The position numbers and the translations under genes are program-made. This document shows, one piece after another, positions 41,993 to 50,335 of a stretch of 64,000 nt of DNA (position 1 is its first letter; every line of letters begins with the position of its first letter). Origin of the DNA: JABWBP01 sp964522165 (lineage in GTDB: Bacteria > Calditrichota > Calditrichia > RBG-13-44-9 > J075); the NCBI GenBank assembly GCA_964522165.1, contig CAZFVV010000007.1, forward strand, positions 13,506-77,505, read 5' to 3'. The notes below the pieces were generated by a model. It was not told the origin of the DNA. It made no database searches and was given only the letters and a program-made list of their open reading frames with translations.

Positions 41993-43546
41993 CTAATTTC
42001 TCCTTCGCTGGCGATTCCGGCGTGGGCGTCTGTCGGGTTTGGGGCGGTCCGGCGCAGCCTGGGTTTGGACCGGCGGCGGTAACTTCAGCCAGTCCTCCTG
42101 CGGTTGGATACAGGGCAAATCTCTGCCCAAAAATTCCTGGATCTTGGGAAGCTGAAAAGCATCCTCCTCGCAGGCAAAGCTGATCGAGGTTCCGCTCTCC
42201 CCGGCGCGCCCGGTGCGCCCGATGCGATGCACGTAATCTTCCGGGTCGTGGGGCAGGGTATAATTGATCACGTGGCTCATGGCTTCGATGTGCAAACCGC
42301 GCCCGGCCACGTCCGTGGCCACCAGCACCCGGATCTTCCCTTCCTTGAAATCTTCCAGGGTGCGCAGGCGCTTCTGCTGGGGAACGTCCCCGGAGAGCAC
42401 TGCATTGTTTATCCCGTAGCGGTTGAGCATATTGGCTAACTTCCGGGTCTCATCCTTGCGGTTGCAGAACACCAGCACCCGGTGCAGGTTCTGGCGGGTA
42501 ATGATGTTGTAGAGCAGGGCATATTTTTCTTTGCTGGTCACAATGTAAATTACCTGGTCCACCGTATCCGCGGCGACGTGCTCCGGCTCGATTTCTACCA
42601 CCAGGGGGTCGCGGGTCCAGTTCATCGACAATCGTTGAACTTCGTCGGTAAGGGTGGCGCTGAAGAAAAGGGTTTGGCGGTGTTCCTTATGGGGGGTGCT
42701 GTTGATGATCTGCCGCACATCGGGAATAAATCCCATGTCCAACATGCGGTCGGCTTCATCGATGACCAGGATTTCGACCTTGCTCAAATCCACGATCTTC
42801 TGTTTTTGAAAATCCAGCAACCTTCCGGGAGTCGCCACGATCACGTCCACGGTTTTCCCCGCGAATTGCTGTTTTTGGCGCTGGTAGTGCATTCCCCCGA
42901 AAACGGTGGCAACTTTAATGGGGGTATATTTGGACAGGGCGCCGGCGTCTTTGGCAATTTGCAGCACCAGCTCGCGGGTGGGGGCAAGGATCAGCGCCCG
43001 GGGCGTGCCGGGAGGCCGTTTCCCCTGCACGCGATTGCGAAGAACCCGGCTAAAGATGGCAATGAGAAAAGCGGCGGTTTTTCCGGTTCCGGTTTGCGCC
43101 TGCCCGGAAGCGTCGCGCCCGGTTAGCGTTGCGGGAAGAATCTCCGCCTGGATGGGGGTACAGTAGCGGAATCCCAGGTCGGCAACAGCGTGCATAATAC
43201 TGTTGGGCAGATTGAAATCCTGAAAGCGGGTTTTCCCTTCCGCCGGCTCCACCCGGAATTGGGAGATATCCCAGTGGATTTTCTCCTCCTCTTCGCCCTG
43301 CTTTGCCGGATGCGCCGGTGGTTGGCCCCCCTGGGGAGAGCGCGGCTTGCGCCGCCTGTCCCGCCGCCGGCGTTTCGTCTGCGGGGGCGATGGTTCCCCG
43401 CCCTTGTCGCTCTTTAAAGTTGAAGAAGGTCCCCCTCGTTTGCTTCTTAAATCGCTTTGAGAAGTCTCTTTCTCGCCCGTCTCTTTGCCGGTTTTTTTAA
43501 ACCGTTTGAGGGCATTGCGCACAAAACTGATCATAAAATTTGCCAA
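41993..43546 (-). CDS. DEAD-box RNA helicase (RhlE/RhlB type)
   Basis: The 517-residue product has a basic, Pro-rich N-terminal extension of about 100 residues and then a full helicase core: AQTGTGKTAAF (motif I), PTRELVLQI, TPGRLLDFQ, VIDEADRMLDMGF (DEAD), FSATLT, DVAGRGLHIEAMSHVINYTLP and HRIGRTGRAG. The C terminus is again basic (KPDRRPRRNRQRRRN). It unwinds short RNA duplexes in ribosome assembly or mRNA decay. The start is TTG with AAGGAG seven bases upstream; the ATG four codons later is too far from that site. Part of the N-terminal extension (GGPSSTLKSDKGGEPSPP) resembles the coding product of the palindromic repeat in the sensor gene. Confidence 0.95.
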   Translation of the reverse strand: MANFMISFVRNALKRFKKTGKETGEKETSQSDLRSKRGGPSSTLKSDKGGEPSPPQTKRRRRDRRRKPRSPQGGQPPAHPAKQGEEEEKIHWDISQFRVEPAEGKTRFQDFNLPNSIMHAVADLGFRYCTPIQAEILPATLTGRDASGQAQTGTGKTAAFLIAIFSRVLRNRVQGKRPPGTPRALILAPTRELVLQIAKDAGALSKYTPIKVATVFGGMHYQRQKQQFAGKTVDVIVATPGRLLDFQKQKIVDLSKVEILVIDEADRMLDMGFIPDVRQIINSTPHKEHRQTLFFSATLTDEVQRLSMNWTRDPLVVEIEPEHVAADTVDQVIYIVTSKEKYALLYNIITRQNLHRVLVFCNRKDETRKLANMLNRYGINNAVLSGDVPQQKRLRTLEDFKEGKIRVLVATDVAGRGLHIEAMSHVINYTLPHDPEDYVHRIGRTGRAGESGTSISFACEEDAFQLPKIQEFLGRDLPCIQPQEDWLKLPPPVQTQAAPDRPKPDRRPRRNRQRRRN

Positions 43547-43637
43547 ACAGTCGCTCCTTCCTGGAACGTTAATGGTAATCTACCCTGTACGTTTGATAGG
43601 GGCAGAAGAGGCATAAACTGTTATTGGGGGAGGCATT

Positions 43638-43711
43638 GGGTGCAAGGTATAAGGTAAATGGTATGGAAAGTATCTTCCTTATACCCTATACCATACACCT
43701 CATACCCCATC
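43638..43711. repeat. Word-run inverted repeat (GGTATAAGGTAAATGGTATG family)
   Basis: Left words GCAAGGTATAAGGTAAATGG and TATGGAAAG; right words CTTCCTTATACCCTATACC and ATACACCTCATACCCC. It lies just past the stop of the pRiA4b-ORF3 gene. Confidence 0.8.
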
Positions 43712-43720
43712 ATCGCGCCC

Positions 43721-44452
43721 CTACCGCGCCGCCTTCCCGGCGCGCTCTTCCATGAAAAAGTCGGTATCGAACTCCCCGCTGAAGCCGCAAACGCCCGTGC
43801 GCGGGGAATTGACTACCGGCAGCGCCATTTCATCCCCGCACTCGTGTTTTTTCAGGCACTTCTCGCAATAAAAAGACTGGCAGTCGCCGCAAAATTCTTC
43901 CGCCGCTTTTCCGCAGGAAACGCACTTCAAATCCGGGGGATTGTTGCGCGCCAGGATGCGTATCTTTTCCCCGGTCAATTTCCCGGGGCGCTTTCCCATT
44001 ACTTCCCCTAACAGGTCGGTGCTGGAGCCGAAGTCATAGGTATATTCGAAGCGGTCCTTCACGTCCAACACTTTTTTGAGCTGGATATCGGTCGGCTCGG
44101 ATTCCAGCTCCGCATCCCAAAAATCATCTTCCGGGGAGTCCGAGTAGCGGATTCCATGGATGTTGAATTCGCTCAGGTGCCCGCAGCACTCCAGCCAGAT
44201 ATTGCGCAGGAATGAATCCAGTTGCGAAAGGGTAACGGCATCGTTTACTTCCAGGTGCAGCCAGTACGGGGCGTCGTGGTACCAACTGCTTCCGGTAATT
44301 TTGAGATGATAGATGGAGGATTTTCCCTTTGCGGCGGCTTCCTGGGCGTCTCTCTCTTTTTTGGCCGGGCAGGAGGCCAGGTGTCGGCTCATCGAGGAGC
44401 CCGGGAAGGATTTCATGCAGAACCGGCAGTATCCTTCGCTTTTCGTTGCCAT
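43721..44452 (-). CDS. pRiA4b ORF-3-like protein flanked by zinc-finger motifs
   Basis: The 243-residue protein starts with a C2HC finger (CRFCMKSFPGSSMSRHLASC). The middle matches the plasmid pRiA4b ORF-3 family (HLSEFNIHGIRY, KDRFEYTYDFGSSTDLLGEV), whose role is unknown. Near the C terminus a B-box-like cluster, CVSCGKAAEEFCGDCQSFYC followed by EKCLKKHEC, should bind two zinc ions. The family is often found near mobile elements; here no transposase is adjacent, although repeat elements lie on both sides. GGGAG precedes the ATG by seven bases. A protein- or nucleic-acid-binding role is likely but not demonstrated. Confidence 0.85.
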   Translation of the reverse strand: MATKSEGYCRFCMKSFPGSSMSRHLASCPAKKERDAQEAAAKGKSSIYHLKITGSSWYHDAPYWLHLEVNDAVTLSQLDSFLRNIWLECCGHLSEFNIHGIRYSDSPEDDFWDAELESEPTDIQLKKVLDVKDRFEYTYDFGSSTDLLGEVMGKRPGKLTGEKIRILARNNPPDLKCVSCGKAAEEFCGDCQSFYCEKCLKKHECGDEMALPVVNSPRTGVCGFSGEFDTDFFMEERAGKAAR

Positions 44453-44596
44453 ATCGTTTCTCCCGAAAGTGGTTCGGAAGTAAATCTAAGCAACCATACT
44501 CAAAACGGGCAATAGTTTTTTAGAAATTTGTGGCCTGCCGGCCACTTAGAGCCTCGCTATATCGGTTTTGAGGTGAAATCACTTTGAAGAACCAAT

Positions 44597-44631
44597 CAAC
44601 CTCCCGGAGGTTCCGAACCTCCGGGAGGTTG
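44597..44631. repeat. 17-bp perfect palindrome (CAACCTCCCGGAGGTTC)
   Basis: Arms 44597-44613 and 44615-44631 are exact reverse complements around one base. GGTGAAA and TTTCACC lie further out and extend the pairing. The position is between the zinc-finger gene start and a MITE-like element. Confidence 0.85.
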
Positions 44632-44665
44632 AATTCCGTTTTCACCTTTAAGCCAACATGAGCGT

Positions 44666-44831
44666 AGAGCCTATCCGAAAACCCTCGCTCCGCCTGGCGG
44701 TGAATCGCCAGGCTAAGAGATGCAAGGCGACTGAAGTCGCCTTTGCCGAAGGCATGGCTTCGCCACAGGCGGCTTCCACCTCTTAGCCCAGACATTCATG
44801 TCGGGGTGGCTAAGGTTTTCGGATAGGCTCT
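44666..44831. mobile_element. MITE-like element with 18-bp perfect terminal inverted repeats
   Basis: AGAGCCTATCCGAAAACC (44666-44683) and its exact reverse complement (44814-44831) bound a 166-bp element. The interior has several small hairpins (CCTGGCGGTGAATCGCCAGG, AGGCGACTGAAGTCGCCT). It carries no gene. The ends look like those of IS5-type elements, and the right end lies 7 bp from the comEC stop. Confidence 0.82.
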
Positions 44832-44837
44832 TAACCC

Positions 44838-47267
44838 CTACTCCCACATCACCCGCTCCCACTTCCCTTTCTTGAGGCGCAGCCAGACCGCTTTTTCCCG
44901 GTCGGTGCGGTATATCCGGCTGCCGTAAGCGGCCAGGCGTTTCAACACCTGGGGGGAAGGATGGCCGAATTTGTTCCCGGTTCCCGCGGATATCCCTGCG
45001 TATTCCGGGTTCACCAGGGCCAAAAAATCCTCCGTGGTGGAGGTAATGCTGCCGTGGTGCCCCACCTTCATAAAATCGCTTTTGAGAAGGTCCTGCCAGA
45101 GTTGCAAATATGCCTCCGCCTCCCTTTCCGAATCGCCCGGGAACAGCAGGGTGCGGCCGCGGTGGTTCACCAGCAGCGCCAGGGAGTAATTGTTCAGGTT
45201 CGGTCGGGCGGAATCCGCAGTTTCCAGCGCCTCTGAAAACGGGCCTAAGGCATACACCCGGGTTTCCTCATCCACCACCACCCGGTCGCCGGGATTCAAA
45301 AGCCGGTGTGGGACCTGGAACCGCCTCAGCGCCTTCAGAAGACTGTCATTCCAGGCGTCCGCCAGCGGCAGGGGCGGCGGCAAATACACCGAATCGACCT
45401 TCGCGTATTCTAACAGCCGGAAGGTTCCCCCGAGGTGATCCAGGTGGGGATGGCTGATAAACAGTTTGTGAATCCTCTGTTTATTCAAATATTGCAGGGC
45501 AGGAATCAACGCCGCGTCCGCCGCGCTCCCGTATTCGCTGGCGGGGCCGGCGTCGATTAGCAGCACCTGTCCCTGCAGGGTGGTAATGAGGGCGGCGTCT
45601 CCCTGCCCCACGTCTAACTGCAGCAAATTGAAATAGGGAGTTTTGAACAAATGAATGGTCCCCCAGGCGATCACGAAAAACGTGCAAGCGGCGGCGAAAA
45701 TTTTCCGCAGCGACGCATTTTTGAAATGGAAGAGCAGCAGCACCAGGGAGAGATAAATAAGAATCTCGAGCCAGCCAAAAGCGGCGATATTGAAGTAAGC
45801 CGTGGGCAGGTTAGCCGCCCAGTTCACCAGTTTGATCAGTACGGCGATCAGGAAGGAGAGCAGGTTGGCAAAGAGATCGGTTAATACGGGGCTGAGGAAG
45901 CTCAGGAGCAGGCACAAAAATCCCCCCGCCACGATGATCCCGATGTAAGGGATGACCGGGAGGTTGAGCAAGAAAGAGACCAGGGAAAACTTGTGAAAAT
46001 AGTGCATCGCCAGGGGAATGGCGCCTAATTGAGCGGCCAGGGAAACCAGGAACGGCGCAATCAGCCAGCGGGTCAGGCGATGGCGCCATTTTTCATTTTC
46101 CAGGTATTCCAGGAGCCGGTCGGCCTGCGCCTGCAATTTGGGGTAGAAATAAACGATGGCCAGCACCGCCGCAAAGGAAAACTGGAACCCCACCCAGAAA
46201 AGCTGCTGCGGCTGGAACAGCAGGATGATCAACCCCGCGGCGAAGAGATAGTTGAACACCGCGCCCCGCCGTTCCAGATTGACGGCGATAAAATAGAGCG
46301 CCGCCATCAGGGTGGCGCGCGCCACCGGGGGCTGCGCGCCGGTAAGAAACATGTAAATCACCAATAAAGCGATCACTAATAAGTTGCGGTATTTGAAGTA
46401 AAGGGGCAGGAAAGAGAGCAGCAGGTAGAAAATCAGCGCCACGAATCCCACGTGCAGCCCGCTGATCGCCAGCACGTGCATCACCCCGGCTTTTTGGAAA
46501 TCCTCTACCGTTTCCCGGCCCAGGTCTTCCCGCACCCCTAACAGCAGCGCCTTCAGAAAGCCGGCCGCGGGGGGAGGAAAATGCGCTTCTAATTTCCCGA
46601 TCAGTTTTTGCCGCAGGGGATAAAAGAGGCGGTTTTCGGCGGAAAATCCTGCGGCGGCAACCTCAACCCCCACTTGCAGGGAATCAGCGAGCCGGCACAT
46701 TGCGATCACGCCCCGCCAGCGCAGAAACTCCCCGTAATCGAACTGTCCGGGATTGCGGCGTTCCGGCAGGGGCTCAATCCGCGCCTTGCGCAGGCTGAGG
46801 AGTTGCCCGGGGACGATTTTGCGCGGGTATTGATAAGGAAAGTAGAGCAGGATTTGCCCGGAGATTTCAACCGCCACGGAATCGCGAACCAGCTCCCGCA
46901 AGACCAGCACTGCCCGAACCCGGTAGGTTTCTTCAACGCTGCGGATCTCCCCTTTCAGGGTATCTGCAATGATGGGAAGGTGAGCAAGCAAGGAATTGGA
47001 CAGATGTTTTTCTTTCCAGGCCGCGAGCCGGAAGATGCCCATCAGGAAAAACAAAATCAGCAGCACGGTGAGGGAGAGATTCCCCCGCAAACGGTTTTTT
47101 AGAAATACGGCCAGGGCAAAAACAAAAACCGCGCTGAAGGGCGGGGCGATCCAGGGGGAAGGGAAATCCGCCACGCGCTCGACCAGGATTCCCGCGGCAA
47201 ACGCCAGCCCAAGAGGCAGGAAAGGCATTTTTGCCGCGGCGCCGAAGCGGGATAAGGATCGGGCCAT
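44838..47267 (-). CDS. comEC: ComEC/Rec2-family DNA uptake channel
   Basis: The 809-residue protein has two N-terminal membrane helices, an OB-like extracellular domain (DUF4131, LKGEIRSVEETYRVRAVLVL), a competence domain with about eight helices (MHVLAISGLHVGFVALIFYL) and a C-terminal metallo-beta-lactamase domain (SHPHLDHLGGTF, GHHGSITSTTEDFLALVNP). ComEC forms the inner-membrane channel for incoming single-stranded DNA and the lactamase-like domain may act as nuclease. The ATG at 47267 has GGGGAA eight bases upstream; a TTG six codons earlier is a weaker alternative. No other com gene is in the window. Confidence 0.95.
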   Translation of the reverse strand: MARSLSRFGAAAKMPFLPLGLAFAAGILVERVADFPSPWIAPPFSAVFVFALAVFLKNRLRGNLSLTVLLILFFLMGIFRLAAWKEKHLSNSLLAHLPIIADTLKGEIRSVEETYRVRAVLVLRELVRDSVAVEISGQILLYFPYQYPRKIVPGQLLSLRKARIEPLPERRNPGQFDYGEFLRWRGVIAMCRLADSLQVGVEVAAAGFSAENRLFYPLRQKLIGKLEAHFPPPAAGFLKALLLGVREDLGRETVEDFQKAGVMHVLAISGLHVGFVALIFYLLLSFLPLYFKYRNLLVIALLVIYMFLTGAQPPVARATLMAALYFIAVNLERRGAVFNYLFAAGLIILLFQPQQLFWVGFQFSFAAVLAIVYFYPKLQAQADRLLEYLENEKWRHRLTRWLIAPFLVSLAAQLGAIPLAMHYFHKFSLVSFLLNLPVIPYIGIIVAGGFLCLLLSFLSPVLTDLFANLLSFLIAVLIKLVNWAANLPTAYFNIAAFGWLEILIYLSLVLLLFHFKNASLRKIFAAACTFFVIAWGTIHLFKTPYFNLLQLDVGQGDAALITTLQGQVLLIDAGPASEYGSAADAALIPALQYLNKQRIHKLFISHPHLDHLGGTFRLLEYAKVDSVYLPPPLPLADAWNDSLLKALRRFQVPHRLLNPGDRVVVDEETRVYALGPFSEALETADSARPNLNNYSLALLVNHRGRTLLFPGDSEREAEAYLQLWQDLLKSDFMKVGHHGSITSTTEDFLALVNPEYAGISAGTGNKFGHPSPQVLKRLAAYGSRIYRTDREKAVWLRLKKGKWERVMWE

Positions 47268-47322
47268 GGGCGATTCCCCAGTCAAATATCCGGCGAACGA
47301 GATTGGGAATTAGGGTTGAAAA

Positions 47323-47405
47323 GAAACGTATTTCGTGTTAGGTATTTCGTAATGCGTAATGGTCTCGCAGGCAATGCTTTTTACGCATTACGCATCACGT
47401 ATTTT
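47323..47405. repeat. Word-run inverted repeat (ACGTAATGCGTAA family), copy 2
   Basis: AAACGTATTTCGTGTTAGG and ATTTCGTAATGCGTAATGG are followed by TTACGCATTACGCATCACG. Read on the minus strand the last arm starts within the final codons of ybeY and includes its stop. Same words as 33190-33262. Confidence 0.85.
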
Positions 47406-47877
47406 CCCCTGTTTTAACCGGCAAAAATCGGAGCAGCTTTCCGTAGCGTTGCAGGTAGTGTTCTTCGCGTTCCCGCATTTTGCGCTGTTCCAGATCGGTG
47501 CGGTCATCATATCCTTTCAGGTGGAGAATCCCGTGAATGATCAGCCGGGCAATTTCCGCTTCCGGGGCCACGCCGAACTCCGCGGCCTGGGCCCTGGCGC
47601 GCTCCCCGGAAATATAAATTTCTCCTTGAACCCCGGGGCGGCCCGGCTCGCTCAAATCGAAGGTGATCACGTCGGTCGGGGTGTCGTCATTCAAATAATC
47701 GCGATGGAGGTCCTGCAGGTAGCGGTCGCCGGTCAAAATGATATTTAACGCTTCCAGGGGCAGGGTTTCCTCTTCCGCAACCCGGGAAATTAGCTCCCGG
47801 GCCGGTTTCAGCGCCACCCGGAACGCCGGGTATTCCCGGATGATCTCAATTCGAGGGCGCATGGCGGTTTTTACCAT
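47395..47877 (-). CDS. ybeY: Endoribonuclease YbeY
   Basis: The protein of about 160 residues contains LNDDTPTDVITFDL, GEIYIS and the metal site HGILHLKGYDDRTDLE. The usual motif is HGxLHLxGYDH; here the third His is Asp, as in the Bacteroidetes variant (GYKDKT type). YbeY matures the 3' end of 16S rRNA and takes part in ribosome quality control. GTG 47886, ATG 47877 and ATG 47862 are all possible starts; 47877 is chosen because GGTGAAG lies just before it. It overlaps the end of the HD-domain gene. The last codons fall in a word-run. Confidence 0.93.
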   Translation of the reverse strand: MVKTAMRPRIEIIREYPAFRVALKPARELISRVAEEETLPLEALNIILTGDRYLQDLHRDYLNDDTPTDVITFDLSEPGRPGVQGEIYISGERARAQAAEFGVAPEAEIARLIIHGILHLKGYDDRTDLEQRKMREREEHYLQRYGKLLRFLPVKTGENT

Positions 47878-50248
47878 CGGCTTCACCGGGACGGCGCTCT
47901 TTTTCCGCCGCGGGCGGCTCTGCCGCGCTATTGCCCCGGGCGGGAGCAGCGGGTTTCTCCTTTGCAGGCTTTTTCTCTTTCTCGGCTTCGCTGCCGGGAT
48001 ACTCGATGCGGCCGTGGTGGATGCCGGCCAGGATGGGGAGAAACGCTTCTTTGATTTGCTTGATCTCGTTCAGGGTCAGGTCGCAATCGTCCAATTCCCC
48101 CTCTTCGATCTTCTTTTCCACCAGGGTGTCCACCAGGTTGCGGATACGCTGCGGGGTGGGATTATTCAACGCCCGGGTAGCTGCTTCCACCACATCCGCC
48201 AGCATGGCGATGGCGGTCTCCTTAGACTGCGGTTTGGGGCCGGGGTAATGGAAGTTGCTTTCATCCACGTCCTTGTCGTCGCTGCTTTCTAAAAATTTGT
48301 GGTAGAAAAAGCTCATCAGGCTGGTGCCGTGGTGCTCCGGGATGAACTTCTCGACGGCTTTGGGCAGGTTGTGCCGCTCCGCCAGTTTGATCCCTTCCTT
48401 AACGTGATTGGCCAAAATGAGTGCGCTCATGTGCGGGGAAAGGGGATCGTGCTTGTTGACGCCTCCCATCTGGTTTTCCACAAAATATTCCGGTTTGAGC
48501 ATTTTTCCAATGTCATGGAAATAGCACCCCACCCGGGTCAAAAGCGCGTTGGCGCCGATCACTTCCGCCGCAGCCTCTCCTAAGTTGGCCACCACAATGC
48601 TGTGGTGAAAACTCCCCGGGGCCCTTACGGAAAGGCGCTTGAGCAGGGGATGGTTGAGGTCCGACAATTCCAACAGGGTTAAATTGGTGGTTACATCGAA
48701 CAGGCGCTCAAAAATCCCGATGAGCAAAAAGACGATCATGGGGACGATCAGGGCGTCCACCATGTAGAAGGCGTAACCGTTCAAGATATCCTTCATGGAA
48801 TGGAAGTGCAAAAATCCATCGATGAAACTGATGGCCAGGTACGCCGCCATGATGTACACAATGGCGCGGTACATCTGCCCTCGTTTGCGGATATTTTGAA
48901 CCGAGAACAGCGCGACCGCCCCAACCGTCAGCATCATCAGGGTAAGGATATAATCATTTCCTTTCACCGCCCCGAAGATCAGGCTGAGGCTCACCATGCA
49001 AATAAACCCGATGCCGAAATCCAGCAGCATCCCCAACAGCATCGGCACCAGCACCACCGGGATGATCAGGTGGGGACGGTCGATGAACTTTTCGATGATC
49101 TCCACCAGGCCGAATTGCATCAACATAATCATGGTGATCATTCCTAACAGGCGGTTATCCGAAAAAACCGCGCGGCGATAGAAATAGAGGTATAAAACGA
49201 TGATAAACAGCAGGGTAATGGCGTACAGCATCTTACCGATATTGAACTTGAGTTGCTGCCAGCCGCTTTGCAGGGCGGAGCGCTCTTTGAGGGCGATGGA
49301 GAGGGATTGCAGCTTTTGATACACCTCTTCGGTGATTTTTTCATTATTGTCAACGATCCGCTCATCCTGCTCCACGTATCCCCGGGTCAGGGGAACGTCG
49401 TGTATGGCGTTCTCTTTGCGCTCGCCGGTGATCTCTACATTATAGATCAGGTTCGGAATTAAAAACCCCGATACCAGGTAATCGGCGATGGCAATCTCCG
49501 GCGCTTCTGCGGGGTACTGGGTTTTCAGAAAATTTTTGATCTGCGCCTGGGCTTCGGGAATCTCCAGCACTTCTTTGGGGGCTATTTTTTCTTCGATACC
49601 GCCCTCGCTGAGCACCAGCTCCTTCTCGACGATCTCCGCCCTGGGGCGATTGATAATGCCCTGTTGATAGGCCTGGTTCAAGGCGCGATCCAGGTTTTTA
49701 GCCAGTTTATCGAGATTTTTTTTGGTATGGAGGGTATAAAGTTGCTGCAAGAGCGTGCGATCCAGCTTTACGGCATATTTCAGGTTTACTTGCTGCAAAA
49801 ACGTATCGATCGCCGCCTCCGCGGCCTCCCTGGCAGGCCGTTGCCGGGCGCTGCCCGGGCCTCCCACCCACTCCGGCCGGGCATAAAATTCAGCCAATTT
49901 TTCGAAGAAAGAGGCTAATTGAATCCGCTGCCGGTTGGCAGTATCGGAGTTTTTATCGAAAACCGGGGGAACGTTGGCGCGGGCCTGTTCCCGGTCCCGT
50001 TTCAACTCCTCCGGAGTTTTCTGGATGGCAAATTTAAACGGGGCGATGATCTCTTCCGGGGCAATGCTGTTTACCGCCAAATGGCCGTATTCGAAAGGCC
50101 GCTCCGAGGGGAGCATCCAAAAAATAACCCCCGCCAACACCAGCACATATAGTAATTTGAGAAGAATATCATCCGCCCTAACCCCGTACAGCTTATGGGA
50201 TTTAAAAAACTCCTCAATATTTTTCCACTGTTTGCGAAATTTCTTCAT
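47846..50248 (-). CDS. 7TM-HD phosphodiesterase (PgpH/YqfF family)
   Basis: The 800-residue protein has an N-terminal helix (LLKLLYVLVLAGVIFWMLP), a large extracellular domain (APFKFAIQKTPEELKRDREQ to about 320), seven membrane helices at about 340-530, and a cytoplasmic HD domain (SFHHSIVVANLGEAAAEV, RVGCYFHDIGKM, HVKEGIKLAERHNLP). PgpH-type proteins hydrolyse cyclic di-AMP. The C-terminal 50 residues are a Lys/Glu/Pro/Ala-rich tail. An in-frame extension to 50314 has no support; the ATG at 50248 starts the basic MKKFRKQWKN. It is followed by ybeY with overlap, the same order as yqfF-ybeY in Bacillus and other bacteria. Confidence 0.94.
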   Translation of the reverse strand: MKKFRKQWKNIEEFFKSHKLYGVRADDILLKLLYVLVLAGVIFWMLPSERPFEYGHLAVNSIAPEEIIAPFKFAIQKTPEELKRDREQARANVPPVFDKNSDTANRQRIQLASFFEKLAEFYARPEWVGGPGSARQRPAREAAEAAIDTFLQQVNLKYAVKLDRTLLQQLYTLHTKKNLDKLAKNLDRALNQAYQQGIINRPRAEIVEKELVLSEGGIEEKIAPKEVLEIPEAQAQIKNFLKTQYPAEAPEIAIADYLVSGFLIPNLIYNVEITGERKENAIHDVPLTRGYVEQDERIVDNNEKITEEVYQKLQSLSIALKERSALQSGWQQLKFNIGKMLYAITLLFIIVLYLYFYRRAVFSDNRLLGMITMIMLMQFGLVEIIEKFIDRPHLIIPVVLVPMLLGMLLDFGIGFICMVSLSLIFGAVKGNDYILTLMMLTVGAVALFSVQNIRKRGQMYRAIVYIMAAYLAISFIDGFLHFHSMKDILNGYAFYMVDALIVPMIVFLLIGIFERLFDVTTNLTLLELSDLNHPLLKRLSVRAPGSFHHSIVVANLGEAAAEVIGANALLTRVGCYFHDIGKMLKPEYFVENQMGGVNKHDPLSPHMSALILANHVKEGIKLAERHNLPKAVEKFIPEHHGTSLMSFFYHKFLESSDDKDVDESNFHYPGPKPQSKETAIAMLADVVEAATRALNNPTPQRIRNLVDTLVEKKIEEGELDDCDLTLNEIKQIKEAFLPILAGIHHGRIEYPGSEAEKEKKPAKEKPAAPARGNSAAEPPAAEKERRPGEADGKNRHAPSN

Positions 50249-50335
50249 TTGCAAAACCCGGGAGTGGTTTCGGATTGGTAAAACGCGGGGTTGATGTACA
50301 TTTACACCGGGCACGACGCAGGCCGCGCACAGCTT

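Noticed and set aside
44520..44795. 91-residue minus-strand frame
   Set aside because: It runs through the 17-bp palindrome and part of the MITE-like element; composition is repeat-derived and no Shine-Dalgarno or family similarity is seen.
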